Positions 12,486-25,632 of a stretch of 64,000 nt of DNA are shown in pieces. A model generated the notes under the pieces. It was not told the origin of the DNA and ran no database searches. It worked only from the letters and a program-made list of their open reading frames with translations. The position numbers and the translations under genes are program-made. How positions within the stretch are numbered: position 1 is the stretch's first letter; the number at the start of each line of letters is the position of its first letter. The stretch is taken from positions 2,006,663-2,070,662 of the forward strand of contig JACSVZ010000011.1 of the NCBI GenBank assembly GCA_014706295.1, written 5' to 3'. Source of the DNA: Lycocorax pyrrhopterus obiensis. Its lineage: Eukaryota > Chordata > Aves > Passeriformes > Paradisaeidae.

Positions 12486-15400
12486 GTAAGGAGAATCACA
12501 GTTACCCAAGCAATTACTCTGCTCGTGTGCAGTCCCTTGGTTAGATGGGTACTCGAGTTGGTCAGGACAAACAGGTCTGTGGTGCTGGTGCTTCATCCCT
12601 GGCCCTGTTTGCACAGCCACTGGCATGCCCTGGGCTCACTGCTGGCCTGTGAGCTGATAAATAACAGTGCTGAGCTTCTGGCTGTGGGCTGGGAAGCAGC
12701 AAAACACAAGGAGCACAAAGAGGGGAAAATAGCAGAGCCTGATTCCCTCTTTCAGAAGTCATTCCTAACACAAATGTGGATGCTTGCCAGCCAGAGCTGT
12801 GAGTCTGCATTTCAGATTTGTTTGTGGCCAAAAAATATTCAGCTTAAGTAAGAACAAAAGAACCCTATGATGGCCCATCATGATCCAGGAAGACAACAAA
12901 AGGAAGAGAAGCTGACCTTAACCTAACATAGGATCATGCTACAGGAATTTTTGTGGTTTGGGTGACTCTTGTAGGTTGAACTCCTGTGAGGGGGCTCATG
13001 CAGCTGCTGGAATACAAGTTGTTTTCAGCTTCGCAGCCATAATATGAAGGATAATCCAATTATGCCCCATAAATTAAAAGAAAAAAATATGGAAGTTTTT
13101 AATTTTTAGATCTCCAAATGTAGCCTGACTTCCTGAAGCACACATATAAAGGAAAAATTGATGTCCAGGTCGTGTTCCAGAGACCTTTCTAACACAGAGA
13201 GAACTTTCACATATAGCTGTAAGCAGAATTATTTCAAATTATTTGAATTACCTTGAAATTTATGTCTTTGCTTTATGTTACCTGTTCCTGGAGCCCCACT
13301 GATTGTTGGATCCTATTGCTTTCCCTGAGAGATGGAGCATGAGCATTCAGTGGAGTGGAAGTTAGACGGGAGTTACAATTAGTCTTTGAAAGTATCAAAG
13401 GTGTGCAAGCTCAATTCATTGCTGCATTCTGTGGGTTTGTGGAGTTGGGAATAGGGTCACTGTGATCTGATGCTTTGTTTGCTCTTTCAGTGAGGGGATT
13501 AGACCTGTGGGGAGCTTTTTATAGTTGGGGTGAGATATGGGGCTGGGGAATGCACACCCCATGGACCCAGTTCACTGCTAATTCCTGCTGGTTCTGCAGC
13601 CTTGGAAAGCTGACAGATGTGGGCACAGTGCTGTTAATTGCTTTATTATAAATGGATCAATCATCCAAGAGGAGCTGAATTTGGCATTGGATTTAAGTTT
13701 AAGGACTGGGAATCCTAAGGTTTATTTGCACCTTGATTTGGTTGCTCACTGTTTTCTGTGAGGCATCATTTCTACACTGTGAGCAGGGCTCTTTGTGGCA
13801 CCAGGCAAAAGCTGAGGGTGAGCCCCACACAGTTATCCCAGCATTTTTGGATCCAGGTCCTTCCCCAGACAGGTGGGATTAGCTGAAAAAGCTTTGCCTC
13901 TCTCTGAACAAGAGAGGAAATCCTCACCAGCAGGATTTCCTCAGGCCTTCCATCCTGAATCTTTCCTTCCTGGCACATGGTCTGACAGCATATGAGGGAA
14001 ATAAAACTCTTGGAAGCTTTAGCCCAACTGCTTTCTTTATGGTGAGAACACTGTGCTGGAAAAGCTAAAATGATGATGATGATGATTACTGTTATTGTTG
14101 TGTCTCGTGGATGCAGGCCTGGGCCCATTGTCAGAGCCTTGGAGGCTGCCTCAGCCAAGTGCACAGTGAGCTCGGTCAGACCACCCCAGAGCAGGACACA
14201 GGCCAGTTCCACAGCGTCTGGCTGGAAGATCCACACTTTTCCCTGGGTTCAGGCCCTAAGACAGCCTAAACACAGCATCTGAGGGGCAGCTAACCAGGGC
14301 TTTAGCTGCACTGGGGATCTCACATGAAAACAAACAGCCCCATCTTTATTGCTCCCTTGGCAGGGATCACCTGAGGAAGGGATGTCTGCCTGCCCTCAGC
14401 TGGGAGTTAGGGGTGTCAGGAACCAGCTCAGGCACAGCAACAGCCTCTCACCCGGAGAGCAGCTGAGGTGACTGAGCCTGCTCCCTGTACAGGGATGAAA
14501 AGTAACGGGAGAGAGAAAAAACCTATAAAATAGTCGAGGAGTCAGAGAAATGATCACCCCATAAAAGTGCAGTAGAATGGAAATATGAAAAATCTTGAAT
14601 GAATAAAGGAGGATGTGTCTTAAACTGTGCTGTCAAACTGTGGATTCTGTCATTGTCTGAGCCAAGAAACTTGGATTCAAGGTATGGTTATTTGTCTATG
14701 AATAACAAGGTTTGTGCATGGTGTGACACTAATAAAATCACACTGGAGAAAAGGAAAGTCTTCATGTCTTAGTGATTAAGCAGAGTGACCTTTTGTGGGC
14801 TGAATTACATTTGTGTATTACGTATTTCTATATTTATTTCCATGGGAACATCTGGTGCTGGCTCATCCTGGAGACAGGTTTCTGGACTGGGCTGCCTGTG
14901 GGTCCAATCCAGGCAGGCAGTTCCTGTGCAGCAACTTCTCCTTTGATGCAAATTTTCTCCAAAATTACTGTTAACAGATTAACTAGAAATCTTGTGTTCT
15001 GAGGAGCTGCATTTGCTGCAGGAACAGCTGTGAAATTTGATAAAATCACCATGGTGTGTTCAAATGGTTTTATAGCAGTAGCCCTTTGGTTAACCCTGGA
15101 TCATTTAACAGCTGGGTAAGTCTTTCAAGAGTAATTAAAATGATGTTCTCAGAGAATTTAATATTTTATACATGGCTTTTTCAAAGAGGAGCAGTGAAGA
15201 CAGAGATGCCAAAACTGAAAGCCTGGCACTGGACACCCAGTTTTGCTCCCTGGTGCATACATTTGCATACATATTTGGAAAGGAGCAATGCCTGACTTAA
15301 ATAAGCAGTTTGCTTCTAACCCCTGCCTCCTTGATGATGAACCTTGGAAATAATAAAATGTACAGACTATGGAAACTATTGACTAGTTTCAATAGTAAAT

Positions 15401-15529
15401 CGAAACTTCTCCAGTTACTGTGCTCTGAATGGACTATGACAACTGGCAGACAAACACGTCACTTTAACTCTAAAGTCCACCTGACTGCAATAATTTACCT
15501 CCCAGAAGCATTTTCCCTTAAATAGGTTC
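12486..15529. other. unique noncoding sequence
   Basis: No gene recognised. Contains a (ATG)5 microsatellite at 14070-14084 that produces a run of methionines in one spurious frame. The part at 13.77-14.24 kb is open for 154 codons on the minus strand but has no protein-like domain. The rest is mixed AT-rich sequence without identifiable transposons. Confidence 0.55.
14070..14084. repeat. (ATG)5 microsatellite
   Basis: Five uninterrupted ATG units, continuing with AT. It lies in noncoding sequence and explains the methionine run at the start of a 70-codon frame here. Confidence 0.85.
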
Positions 15530-15870
15530 AGTTTGGCTGTTTACCTTTTTTTGCTGTTAGAACACGTTGTTATTATAACTCATTAAACCTGTTTATATGA
15601 TTGCCAATACTTTTAAGTATGGATAATTGTGAATGTTTGAGAGTAGTAGTGAATAACTGACATTATGTACATCAGCCATAGAATTAATTGCCACCACCTG
15701 ATGTATTATACATCCCATTTATTCCAACAATTAACATGGTATTTTGTCATTTTATTATTGCCATATCTCTTCCTTTGACAAGCTAATAATAAAAAGGCAA
15801 AAAAAGCACTATGTGCTGTAGAAGTAAATGAATCTTCATTATACAACAAATAAATTCTTCAACAAAACCT
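15530..15870. promoter_or_regulatory. AT-rich block resembling a conserved noncoding element
   Basis: AT-rich but not low-complexity sequence with several homeodomain-like cores (ATTAATTG, CAATTAAC) and SOX-like AACAAT. It has no substantial open frame on either strand. Its texture is like that of conserved vertebrate enhancers in gene deserts. That reading is inference only, because conservation cannot be measured here. Confidence 0.25.
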
Positions 15871-18800
15871 GCCAGGTGCCAGTGTAGGAAAAGGTTGGGA
15901 TTGCAATGGAAACACAAGTCAGTGTAAATGGGCATTCAGAGGGGACACAGATCCAGCTCTGCTCCTCTCTGTCTCCCAAAGGGATGAATTCTTTGTCATC
16001 CAGTTCATAGATCCATCCCTATCCTCACCTCCGGCTGGAGTTGCAGCCTTGGCTTCACCCTCCTAACAAGCCTCCTTTCATTCCATACTCCACTGAGGCC
16101 TAGAGGATTTGGTTCCCAGCACCCTATGCTCCCATCACTATTGACTCATCCAAGATCTAAGCAAAACCCAGCAGAATCTTATAATTTTGTCAAAAATAAC
16201 AGGTGAAAACCATATTCCTCACTTTCGGAGTTTTAAGCCCAATATAATTTTTCTGCCCCAGAGCATCAGACAGCAGAGTTCTTGAAATGGAAAAAGAAAA
16301 AAAAGGCTGGAAGCATTACTTTAATGGCAAAACACATTCACTGTGTGCTAAAAAATACCCCCAAAAACCCACCCAAATCCAGGGCCATTTTAGTAATATT
16401 GTTCAGAGGTTAACAGAATATCTTCTGTAGCTCTGACCATGTATATTGGCCAAGTGTGTATCAACATGTCTCATAGTGTAATATCTAATCATAAAATTTG
16501 GTATTGAGAGAAGACATAAAAACATCATTTTATTCTCCTATCTGCAACTTTGATTTGATAAAGACTAATAAAAGAAAACGTAATAAAAATGCCCCGTTAA
16601 ATGCCTGGTTTGTGATCCTCAAAGTCCCTCTAGAAATCACAATCCTCTTGTTTCCACAGCACAAATAATATCTAGTAAACAGAATTATGGTTTCACTCGG
16701 TGCTGTCACATCATGCTGTACTTTACAACAAGTGCAATTGTATTTCTTTTGGAACAGATGAAGAACAGTGTGGAAGGTGCATTCCCTGAGGGCACTGGAG
16801 TCGAGGATAATAAACTCCGTGTCCATTATGTGCCAATGAGACTGCAGAAATGAAATCTCTGCGTTCAGAGCAACAGAATATTTATTTTAGAAGTGCTCTG
16901 TTAAGAGATTTGTTTTGGGATACATTTAAAGAAGACATTTTATGCACTGAATAAACATAAATACCCAATGGCTCGACTATGTCATTGTAAACTGTGAGCA
17001 AAAGTCTCTCAGGTTTTTATAGCACAGCAGACCAAAAGGAATCATTGCAGCCTTTCAAAGTTCATAATTTGTGGTTAAAAAATAAGGGCTTGGTTGCTTT
17101 TGTCTGTCTTTGGTGTTTGTTTTGGGTTGGGGTTTTCCCCCTCCTCCCCCATCCTCAAAAACTGCAAGCGGATTTCTTGGGATCTGGGATCATTACACCT
17201 GGACAAAGGCCAGGAGGTCATTTCCTTTCTGACTGCTACGAGATGTTCCGGTAGATAATCAGGGTGTGTAATCCATGTCATTTCTTGTAAAAAGATTGCA
17301 GTGAAATAGAAACTATCATATTTTTTATGCAACAACTAGAAATAAACAAATCCCCAAACCTTGCCTTTCCCTGTGTTGGGCCCTTACCTAATGCTGTTGC
17401 AACCTGCCTGCTACCTTCCATAAATACCTCAGTCCCTCGGTAGTGTCTGCTCAGATTTAGTTGGGTTCCTTTTCCTGGTGTGCTCCTTTTACTGCTTCTC
17501 TCATTTTTCTTCTCCAGATGTGTGGACATCTCTCCATGCAGACATGGCTGCTAGAGCTGGGATTTACCCGTGAGCATGGAGAAGGGCCTCTGCCAACTTC
17601 AGCACAGTCTGGGTGTGTAATTCCCTTTGGCTCCATTGCAAAATCCAACATGGATTTTCTTGGTTTTTTGTAAAGCATTGATGTGGAAAGGATTGCTGTT
17701 GTAAATATCTGTGTGAAAGGAGAAGGAACAATCACCTTACCTTTGTTGTAATGATCATTGCAGTGAGCTCTCATGTCTGACTTCATTATACAGCAGTGAA
17801 GAAACTTCATCCTCTGCAGGATTTTGAGCTGAGAAACTTTTTGTCCACCCTGTGGCAAGGAACCTACAAAAAATAAATAACATGTATTCAAAATGCTGTG
17901 CCAATGGGGAACAGTTGGAACTTTGTCACGGTTACAGGGCATCTACGAGGCCCAGACTGTAACCTGAAGAGGTGCACGGCCTGGAAACCAGCAAGTCCTG
18001 ACTCACCTCCACTCCACTTGTGAAAAGTAAAGAGAGAACCTGCAAATTGCATCTGTGCAAAACGGTGTGACAGCCTCTGTTGGTGGCTGCAGTTGGGAAA
18101 CTCCTACTGCCAGGTGAAATGCAGACTTCAGCATTGGGAGGGTTGGCACAGGTCACAAAATGGCAGTGGGGTGGGCCCTGGAGTTTGTTTCAAAGGCAGA
18201 GAGGGCAGATATCTTAACCATGTGCTCTGAAAGAGCTGTACTTACTCCACTCTCCCTCTTTGCAGGCACCTGGCAGGGAGAGCCCCTGATTACCTGTGCA
18301 GGGTCAATCAGCTACATGGATGGTGGGGTTTTTTGACTGTAAGGTGGTTTGCTGTTTGTTCTTTCTATTACTGCCAGCACACAGAGAAAAGGAGCTTTGA
18401 ACTGGTGAATGATGTGCAGAGAAGCCACCATAGAAACAAATCAACAGAGCCCAGCCCTGGTCCTTGATAGCCTTTGCAGTTTGCTCAGCCTGTGTCTTCC
18501 CTCGTCAGGAAATGCAGAAAGCTTGGAGCAGCAAATCCTTTTCATTCTGCTTGAAGTTGGCCCTACTTGGAATGTTGGGTTTGATAAATTCAAAAGATTC
18601 CTTGCATCAAAAAGGGTGTAAATAGTACCAGGCTCTTGCAGGGTTGCAGGTGCCAGACCTTGCTTTGCCTTCCCAGTGCTTGCACTCCTGACCTGCCATT
18701 CCTACAGCAGAGGGTCTCCTCAATTTTAAGCTTATTTTAGCTGAAATTTTATTAAACTTTGTTTGAACCCTGGTAGCCATTTCCAGCCCACCTGGAGCTG

Positions 18801-19479
18801 AAGATGTTTGCTGATAATATGACAATTCAGTGGCTTTTGGCAATACTTCTGCCCAGGAGTGCTCTGAAGTAGTCAGAACTTTTGGAGTGGACAAAAGTAG
18901 AGAACATGCACTTGTTCTTGTTTTAAGGAGTCTGAGGGGAAACTCAGGGAGAATTTTCTGATGGTGCAAAGTGTGAAACCTCTACAGCAGTGGAAGGAGC
19001 AGCTCCTGTGAGATTATTGGGATGAACTCGAACTGCAGTGTGATGGACATGGCTCTTGCTCTCTTTTAGGGGATATATTGTAGAAAACCATCTGTCTGAT
19101 AATAGCACAGTCCTTCTAGGCTGCATAGAGACTGGGACTGAGGGTTTTTTTGGGCACCAGTGACCATGGCTAATTTAACTCCACATTATGAATAATAAAA
19201 TACTTTGTCAGGCATCAGATCTGAATTCAGGAATTGGTTTTTTGTTTCTCCCTATTGAGATTATAGACATAAACCCATAAAAATTGTGAAAGTAATTTTC
19301 TAGAATTTGATTTTACGATGTTTTATTATTAAAACAAAAAATATGGTTTCCTATCTTAGGGAGAAGTAGAAAAAACATAAATAAGAGTCACGGTTTTTGA
19401 GAAGAATGAGCCTGTTCATTCAAAGCTGCAAGTTCTTGCTGCTTTGGAAAGTGATAAATCCCAAAGAAACCTAACCTCG
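15871..19479. other. unique noncoding sequence
   Basis: No gene or nameable repeat recognised. The longest open frame, on the minus strand at 17457-17942, has no domain I know. A pyrimidine-rich stretch with short G runs lies at 17100-17160. A plausible acceptor (CTCTTTGCAG) near 18266 is not followed by a long open frame with a good donor. Confidence 0.55.
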
Positions 19480-19860
19480 GACATTTTACAAGCTGAGTAA
19501 ATTCAGAAAACAGTTATTAAAAAAGAGAAATTATAATACAACAATCTATTATTGAGAAAAATGTGTTTAGTGGCTCATTCATAAGCTTTTGTCTTTATAA
19601 ATAACTCTGCAGTCAATGCAGAAAAAACATTTTGGAAAGCTGAATTTGGGGTGATAGAACTTCCAAAATTCAGGCTGATTAGAAAGCCAGACACGTCACT
19701 TCAGTAACATGTAATAAACAAAAGGCATTCTTAGCACCTAATTGTAAGTTGAAACTTACTTATACAACACCATTCTTCAAGGATCACAAATAATGAACAA
19801 ATTAATGGAATTTATAGCCTGTTTGCAAATCACTTGTTGACAGAAAGCACTCTCCTTGTC
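19480..19860. promoter_or_regulatory. AT-rich block resembling a conserved noncoding element
   Basis: Complex AT-rich sequence without open frames, containing CTAATTGT, AAATTAATGG and CACGTCAC-like motifs. The composition contrasts with the GC-mixed flanks and resembles enhancer-type conserved elements. Function is inferred from composition alone. Confidence 0.22.
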
Positions 19861-21361
19861 AGCTCACATTACTCATTGCCAATTCTTTCAATGACCGACT
19901 TCAAAGTTACAGATTCCTCAGTGATGGTTTTTTGGAGAAACTCTCCTACTCCAGCTGGTGTATAGACATTCCTGCCTGTGATTTAAATAATTGATATAAT
20001 TAATTACTGGCTAACGTTGCTCCTTGCCCCTTTTGCTGAATGCATCCAGCCAGGGCAATGCAAACACTGCCGGTGCAAGAGAACAATTCCCACAATCCTG
20101 GTACAGAGGAGCTGAGGAGGATGGCAGGAGGGAAAGCTGGAGATAAAGGCCAGCCCATGGAGAACCCTCTTGCCTCCAAGGGAAAGGCAGGAGTGCCTGC
20201 CAGATCCTCATGCAGATGTATTCACTGCCATGAAATATGAAGAGTCACGCACACGGACTCTGACCTCCCGAGCCACAGGTTACGCACTGATTATTCATCT
20301 CTTTCATTGGCTTTCAGGCCAAGATTTTAAAATGCAACATCCCTAAAAGCCTTTGTTTTATTGTCCTTGGTGAGAGTGGTGACTTTGAGCCAGGAGCATG
20401 GAGGTGGTGTCAGGATGTGAACATGTCAATAGGTATTTATTGCTTCTGAAAATTGGGGCATTTTCAAGGCATGTGCTCAGACTCAGCCCTTTAGCCTGAC
20501 CTTGTCCCTTGGTGCCTGTGGAATCCAGCGTGTCTCTTTCTGATCTGCTGCTGCTATCTCTTCTTTGACTAATATTCTCTGTTCTAAAGCAGCATCTTCA
20601 ACTTTTTCTGCTGTTTTGTTTGTCCCGTGCTTCCAACAAGCATTATAGGTTGTCTGACAAATTCTGGTTGGTTATGTAATCAGCTGGACATGGAGATAAA
20701 CTGTGCCACAAAGATTTTCTAAAACATTCTGTAATTACCAGTAAATTTTGTTCATTACTTGCCTTAAGTTATTGTAACCAGTAGACAAATGCAGTGTAGA
20801 ACTCTGGCAAACAGCAGTGCAAGCAGAAGTCCATTTACACAGGATTCGTATTTGCAATAGTCTGAGAAGACTTCAAATTTCTCCCTTTTCTATGTCTTAA
20901 CACTGACACTGTTCTTCTTCATCCTAATTTTGGGAATTTCTTGGTGTGTTTGCAGAGATATTGGTACAAAAATGCAAAAGGGAAAGCTGAGATTTGGTTG
21001 CATAAGACCATTGAATAGTTTCAGTGAATGTAAGACTTTTCAAGACATCCTGAAGTGAAGAAATTAAAAAAGGCTGTGAATGGAGAATAACTGGCTGAAT
21101 CCTAATTTAATTGTAAATTTTGAAACTGCATAATTTACTTGTCAAAAGATATAAAATCTAGTAAACCATTTTTCCCAACAGAGGAATTTTCAGATACAGT
21201 TTTGTTCTTTTGGTAGGGTAGGAGGGACTTTTGCTCTATTTCCTCCAGCACAGTCCCTGTTTTCTGGCTGAGAAAAGAGAAGGAAGGGCTGGGGAACTGG
21301 AACTGTTTTGCTGATCCTGGTCTGCCTGAGAAAGAGCACCCAAAATGCACTTGCTAATCTC
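19861..21361. other. unique noncoding sequence
   Basis: No gene or nameable transposon. Short overlapping open frames at 20.0-20.24 kb on both strands lack any protein signal. This sequence directly abuts the 19-bp minisatellite. Confidence 0.55.
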
Positions 21362-21855
21362 TTTGGAGCTGTGGGGCAGATTTGGAGTCCTGGGGCAGAT
21401 TTGGAGCTATGGGACAGGTTTGGAGCCGTGGAACAGGTTTGGAGCCCTGGGGCAGGTTTGGAGTCCTGGGGCAGATTTGGAGCCCTGGGACAGGTTTGGA
21501 ACCCTGGGACAGATTTGGAACCCTGGGGCAGATTTGGAGCCCTTTGGCAGGTTTGGAGCCCTGGGACAGGTTTGGAGCCCTTTGGCAGGTTTGGAGCCCT
21601 GGGACAGGTTTGGAATCCTGGGGCAAGTTTGGAACCCTGGGACAGATTTGGAGTCCTGGGGCAGGTTTGGAGCCCTGGGACAGGTTTGTAGCTGTGAGAC
21701 AGGTTTGGAGACCGGGGACAGGTTTGGAGTCCCGGGGCAGGTTTGGAGCCCTGGGGCAGGTTTGGAGTCCCAGGGCAGGTTTGGAACCCTGGGACAGGTT
21801 TGGAATCCTGGGGCAGGTTTGGAGCCCTGGGGCAGGTTTGGAGCCCTAGGGCAGA
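21362..21855. repeat. 19-bp minisatellite, 26 copies
   Basis: Exactly 26 head-to-tail units of 19 bp, consensus TTTGGAGCCCTGGGGCAGG, with substitutions only and no insertion or deletion across 494 bp. Common variants are GGGACAGG versus GGGGCAGG and GGAACC or GGAGTC versus GGAGCC. Units 10-13 (21533-21608) form two copies of a 38-bp dimer in which CCCTTTGGCAGG alternates with CCCTGGGACAGG. Because 19 is not divisible by 3, every frame cycles through the same 19-residue pattern. As stops are almost absent, long frames of 229 and 250 codons appear on opposite strands. These are repeat artefacts unless transcription and translation are shown. Confidence 0.97.
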
Positions 21856-24800
21856 TGTCGCCCAGCAGAAACGGTGCATGTCGGGGGACGTGGCACATTA
21901 GGGCTGCCACATCCCGTTCCCAGGGGAGCACTGGGGATCCCAGTCCCGGGGGGCCAGAGGAGGGAGGATGCAGAGTGGGAGCCACAGCAGGGCTTTCCTG
22001 CCCTTCCTTCCCCGAGGCTGGGGCACAGCCCCTTTTCACATTGCCTCTCACAGGCTGCACTTTCCTGCACGATCAGCAAACGCAGCAAAAAGGATGAATT
22101 GACTTAATGAGTTATTTTGATCTCTTCTGAAGTGCTAAAAAGAAAGCTGTAAAAATCAGTGCATACAAGTTCCAACTTGAAGACATCTAATAGTATCTAA
22201 TATAGTAATTTGATTAATGTTCTGTGTTCCTTCTGTAGGTTTCTCTAACGCACCCTGCTGAGCTTTTGGAAGTGCTCACAATGTACACAGGAAATTAAGT
22301 GACAAAGAATATGCTGTGAACTGCTCATACCAAGCAAACTAGAATGAAATACAGTATTTGTTGGGAGAATAATAAGCATCCACATGCGACTGCTGCATGC
22401 TGGCTAACAATTTAACCAGTGCTGGAAAAAGGAGATTAACTATATTATGTGCCTCTCTTGTCCATAACTGCCAACTCATTACATAGCAAAATAGGTGCCA
22501 TCTCAGCCAGCCTGAGACCTCTAAAATCAATATAACTCTTTAAAAGCAACTTAGAAACTCCTAGGCTGTGGACTCAAACCACAGCACTGGTGCTTGCCTA
22601 CTTAAGGGGTAATCCAGAGCTAAAACTTTTAAAAGAAGTCTGTCTGTGAAAGTAAAAAGCATGATACAGGTCTCATTATTGGAAAGCAAAGGTCTTTCCT
22701 TTCTCATCAAGCTCAGATGGATAAAAATCAATCTTCAGCAGGGCTGGTCCTGTGGCACTGAGGGACAGCTGTGAGGATCTAATGGAGCCTGTGGGCTGAG
22801 GGAAGGCAACAAAATGTACTCCTCCACCAAAAGGGAGATAAAATCTTTCCAGCTGCTCGTTTCAATCTGCCGTTAATACCACGGTGTTGCCTGCATTCAG
22901 TCCAAGACAACCAGCAGTAACCTGGGCACAGTGTGGATCTGGTGCTACCTTGTACTTGCAATTTCAGCCAGTTAAAAATGTGGGGTTTTCAGAATTTAAT
23001 TCCTTTCGACGGCCCTTGTGAAAACACATGTGAGTGGCCCCATCTATTTCAGCGCAGCACAAGTGATAGATGCAGCAGTAATATTTCATGGTATCACATG
23101 AGTAATGGGACGTTCCCTTCTGTCACTCCCGGGTATCCCTGACTCAGATTTCCCTCACCCTGTAATTTTGTGTCAGGTGTGAACATGTGAGAGGCTCTGC
23201 AGTAGTGGTCCAAGCAACACTCGTTTTTTGGCAACAGAGGAAGATTGGAGCACACACTGATTCTTCTTTATCCAGATTTGGGCATGGCTGCTAAGCAGAA
23301 TTATGCTTTATATCTGGATTTTTAGCATGCTGATAACAGGTCTTCAGAGCTCTCTTGTTTCAATTCCCTACTAAAGTGCTTCAGGTATGAAAATCAGAAA
23401 AGAATTCTGATTTCAACATTTTAATTGAAGATCCACAGACCATGTATTTCAATCCATCTTTGCTCATTCTTTTCTTGTTGTTGTCACAACTCCCACATTT
23501 CTTTTCCAAGTACTTTCAGATGACCCACAGCTTCTCTTGTTTCAGCAAGAAGCCACTTACGCATCTCACGAGCGTCACGGATTCTCACTGTGTTTGTTTA
23601 TCAGCGTGGTTTTCAGTGTCTCTTGATCCTTTTGGCTGTCCAAATGTTTGTTTGGAATTATTCATAACATTAGGGAGTCAATCTGCTTTGTTCCAGTTCT
23701 AGGACATAAAACTGCTCTGGTCAAGACCCCTTCAAGGCTGGGAGCTGCTGGACTGGGAGCTGCATTCAGACCGGAGTTCACAAAGCACAGGGATGCACTA
23801 AAGTTTCCTTGCTCCATTAGTCCTACAGTTTAGGGAAATTGTTAAATTGGAATGAGAATTGTTATCAAATAAAAGAGACTACCAGTGATGAAACCCAGAA
23901 GGGTTTCTTTAAATGCAGTTCTAGCAAACTGATAATTCAAGCTTCTAATTGTTGGCAAAACAATAGGAAGTCTATAAGCTGGATATTTGCCAGCAGGGGC
24001 CACTTCTGAAAACTCTTTTCTTTTCTCCCTTCATCTGCTGCATTGGGATGAGGGAGAGAGTTATGTCAACACTTGGAGATAATCTTTTTTATGGGTTTAC
24101 ATAAGAGAATAAGGAAAAGGCTAAGAAAGTTGTTCCCTTCCGTAGGTGATGTGCTGAAGAAAAGCAAAAATATGGAAAGTTAATCTCTGAGAATAATAAA
24201 ACAAATAAAGGAAATAGACCTAAAATGAAGGGCACAGAACCTGGAAAGGCATTGCCCACACAGGGCAGTTTGTGCTGTGCCACTCCTGTGTGAATGCATA
24301 GGTTTGTGGAGTGTTTCTCTTCAGGCATCTGTGGGAGAAACATCAGTAGCCAACCTCACAAGGAGCAGACATAATAAACGTTATTAAACTTGAATTCCAC
24401 GGAGCACCAGGGCAGAGTTTAATCACTCCTGTATTTCTGATGAACAGGAGTGTACTTAATGGCTTTGGAGCTGGATCTGAATCGCACAGTGTGCCCCCAG
24501 AGAGAGGAAGAACTGCCCCGTGTCCGTGGGGCTGCGTCTGTGTGTGCAGGACGGGGAGGGCAGTGGGGCAGGGCAGCAATCGCTGCCATCCTGCTGCTCC
24601 AGGTGCCCCAGGAAGAGAACTGGGCAAAAGAAGAGTCCCCTGTTGGCTTAGTGAGCCACTGCTGGTGGCAGGGCTGCAACAAGGACTGGGATGGTGCCCA
24701 GGAGAGCCGGGAGGGCACAGCTGGGGCTGCTGGGCTGTGACACCAGCAGCAACACCTGAGGTCCCAGCCCACGAGATCTGCCCCAGACAGGTCATTGCCA

Positions 24801-25229
24801 CACTCTGTTCTTTGATTACTTTGCAATCACTTGTGGGTTTTTTCCTGATTTCATAGTAAAAGAGTTATTTTAACTCACTGTTTTCCCAGTTATGACTCAC
24901 TGTTGTTCTCTCGTGGCTTTCCCTATTTGCATCTTAGAGTTCTTGCTCTGATTACAATTTGAACCCTTGCAGAAGTGCTTTAAGCAGTGTCTGTTTTACC
25001 TGGGCCGTGGTATTTCGGAGTGCTGCAGATGTTCAGATATCCTCTGCTGACTTCAGGAAATGTCCTGCGTGGTTTTCCTTGCCTAAAAACTGGATAGAAT
25101 CAATGCTCTCTTTCTTTGCCTTCCCCCACCTCGAAGCTCTAGCAGATGATGGTTAAATATTGCAAACCTTTCAGTGTGGTAGCCCAAGGCACAGGACAGC
25201 AAATGAAAAGGCCGAGAAAGTATCTGTGA
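21856..25229. other. unique noncoding sequence
   Basis: The first 200 bp after the minisatellite are GC-rich. The rest alternates AT-rich and GC-richer patches, notably 24.43-24.80 kb, where several open frames overlap on both strands without a recognisable domain. A sequence at 23990-24001 (CCAGCAGGGGCC) resembles a CTCF core with one mismatch. No transposon recognised. Confidence 0.55.
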
Positions 25230-25632
25230 ATAGATTTTCTTGTTTAAATTTTCAACCAAGAGCTGCAGTAAATTTTTGAAACTATTTTTAATATTGTAAA
25301 GTTCCGTTATATTTTTGCCATCCCGACATTGTAAGTTGATGTATTTTATTGGCCTGACACAACAATAAATAATACAATTCAGTTTTATTTAATGATTTCT
25401 GGTTTCAGCGGCAGAGAAGCTTTGCCAATTTTAAATTAGGTCTTGGAGTAAATTTAAAATTAATGAAATTTAAAGCTGTGATTTGTTTAAGGATCCAGAA
25501 CGTTCACTCTTTCATCTATTCATCAAGCTCTTTAATTACCTAGTATGCATGAAACCTGTATTATGTCTTATTATTGAGAGATTAATTTTATGAAAACCTC
25601 AGAGTGATACATCATTAGAGTGACTCTTGGAT
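25230..25632. promoter_or_regulatory. AT-rich block resembling a conserved noncoding element
   Basis: Strongly AT-rich but not repetitive, with TTTAATTACC, AAATTAATG, AACAATAAATAATAC and GTATGCATG motifs of the kind bound by homeodomain, SOX and POU proteins. No substantial open frame. Of the AT-rich blocks in the window this one looks most like an ultraconserved-type enhancer, but that is inference from texture only. Confidence 0.28.

Noticed and set aside
21362..21855. CRISPR array
   Set aside because: Units are directly abutting without unique spacers, and the genome is vertebrate-like.
21190..22097. Long overlapping open frames of 229 and 250 codons on opposite strands
   Set aside because: They are produced by a stop-free 19-bp repeat read in cyclic frames on both strands; no splice, start or codon evidence supports a protein.
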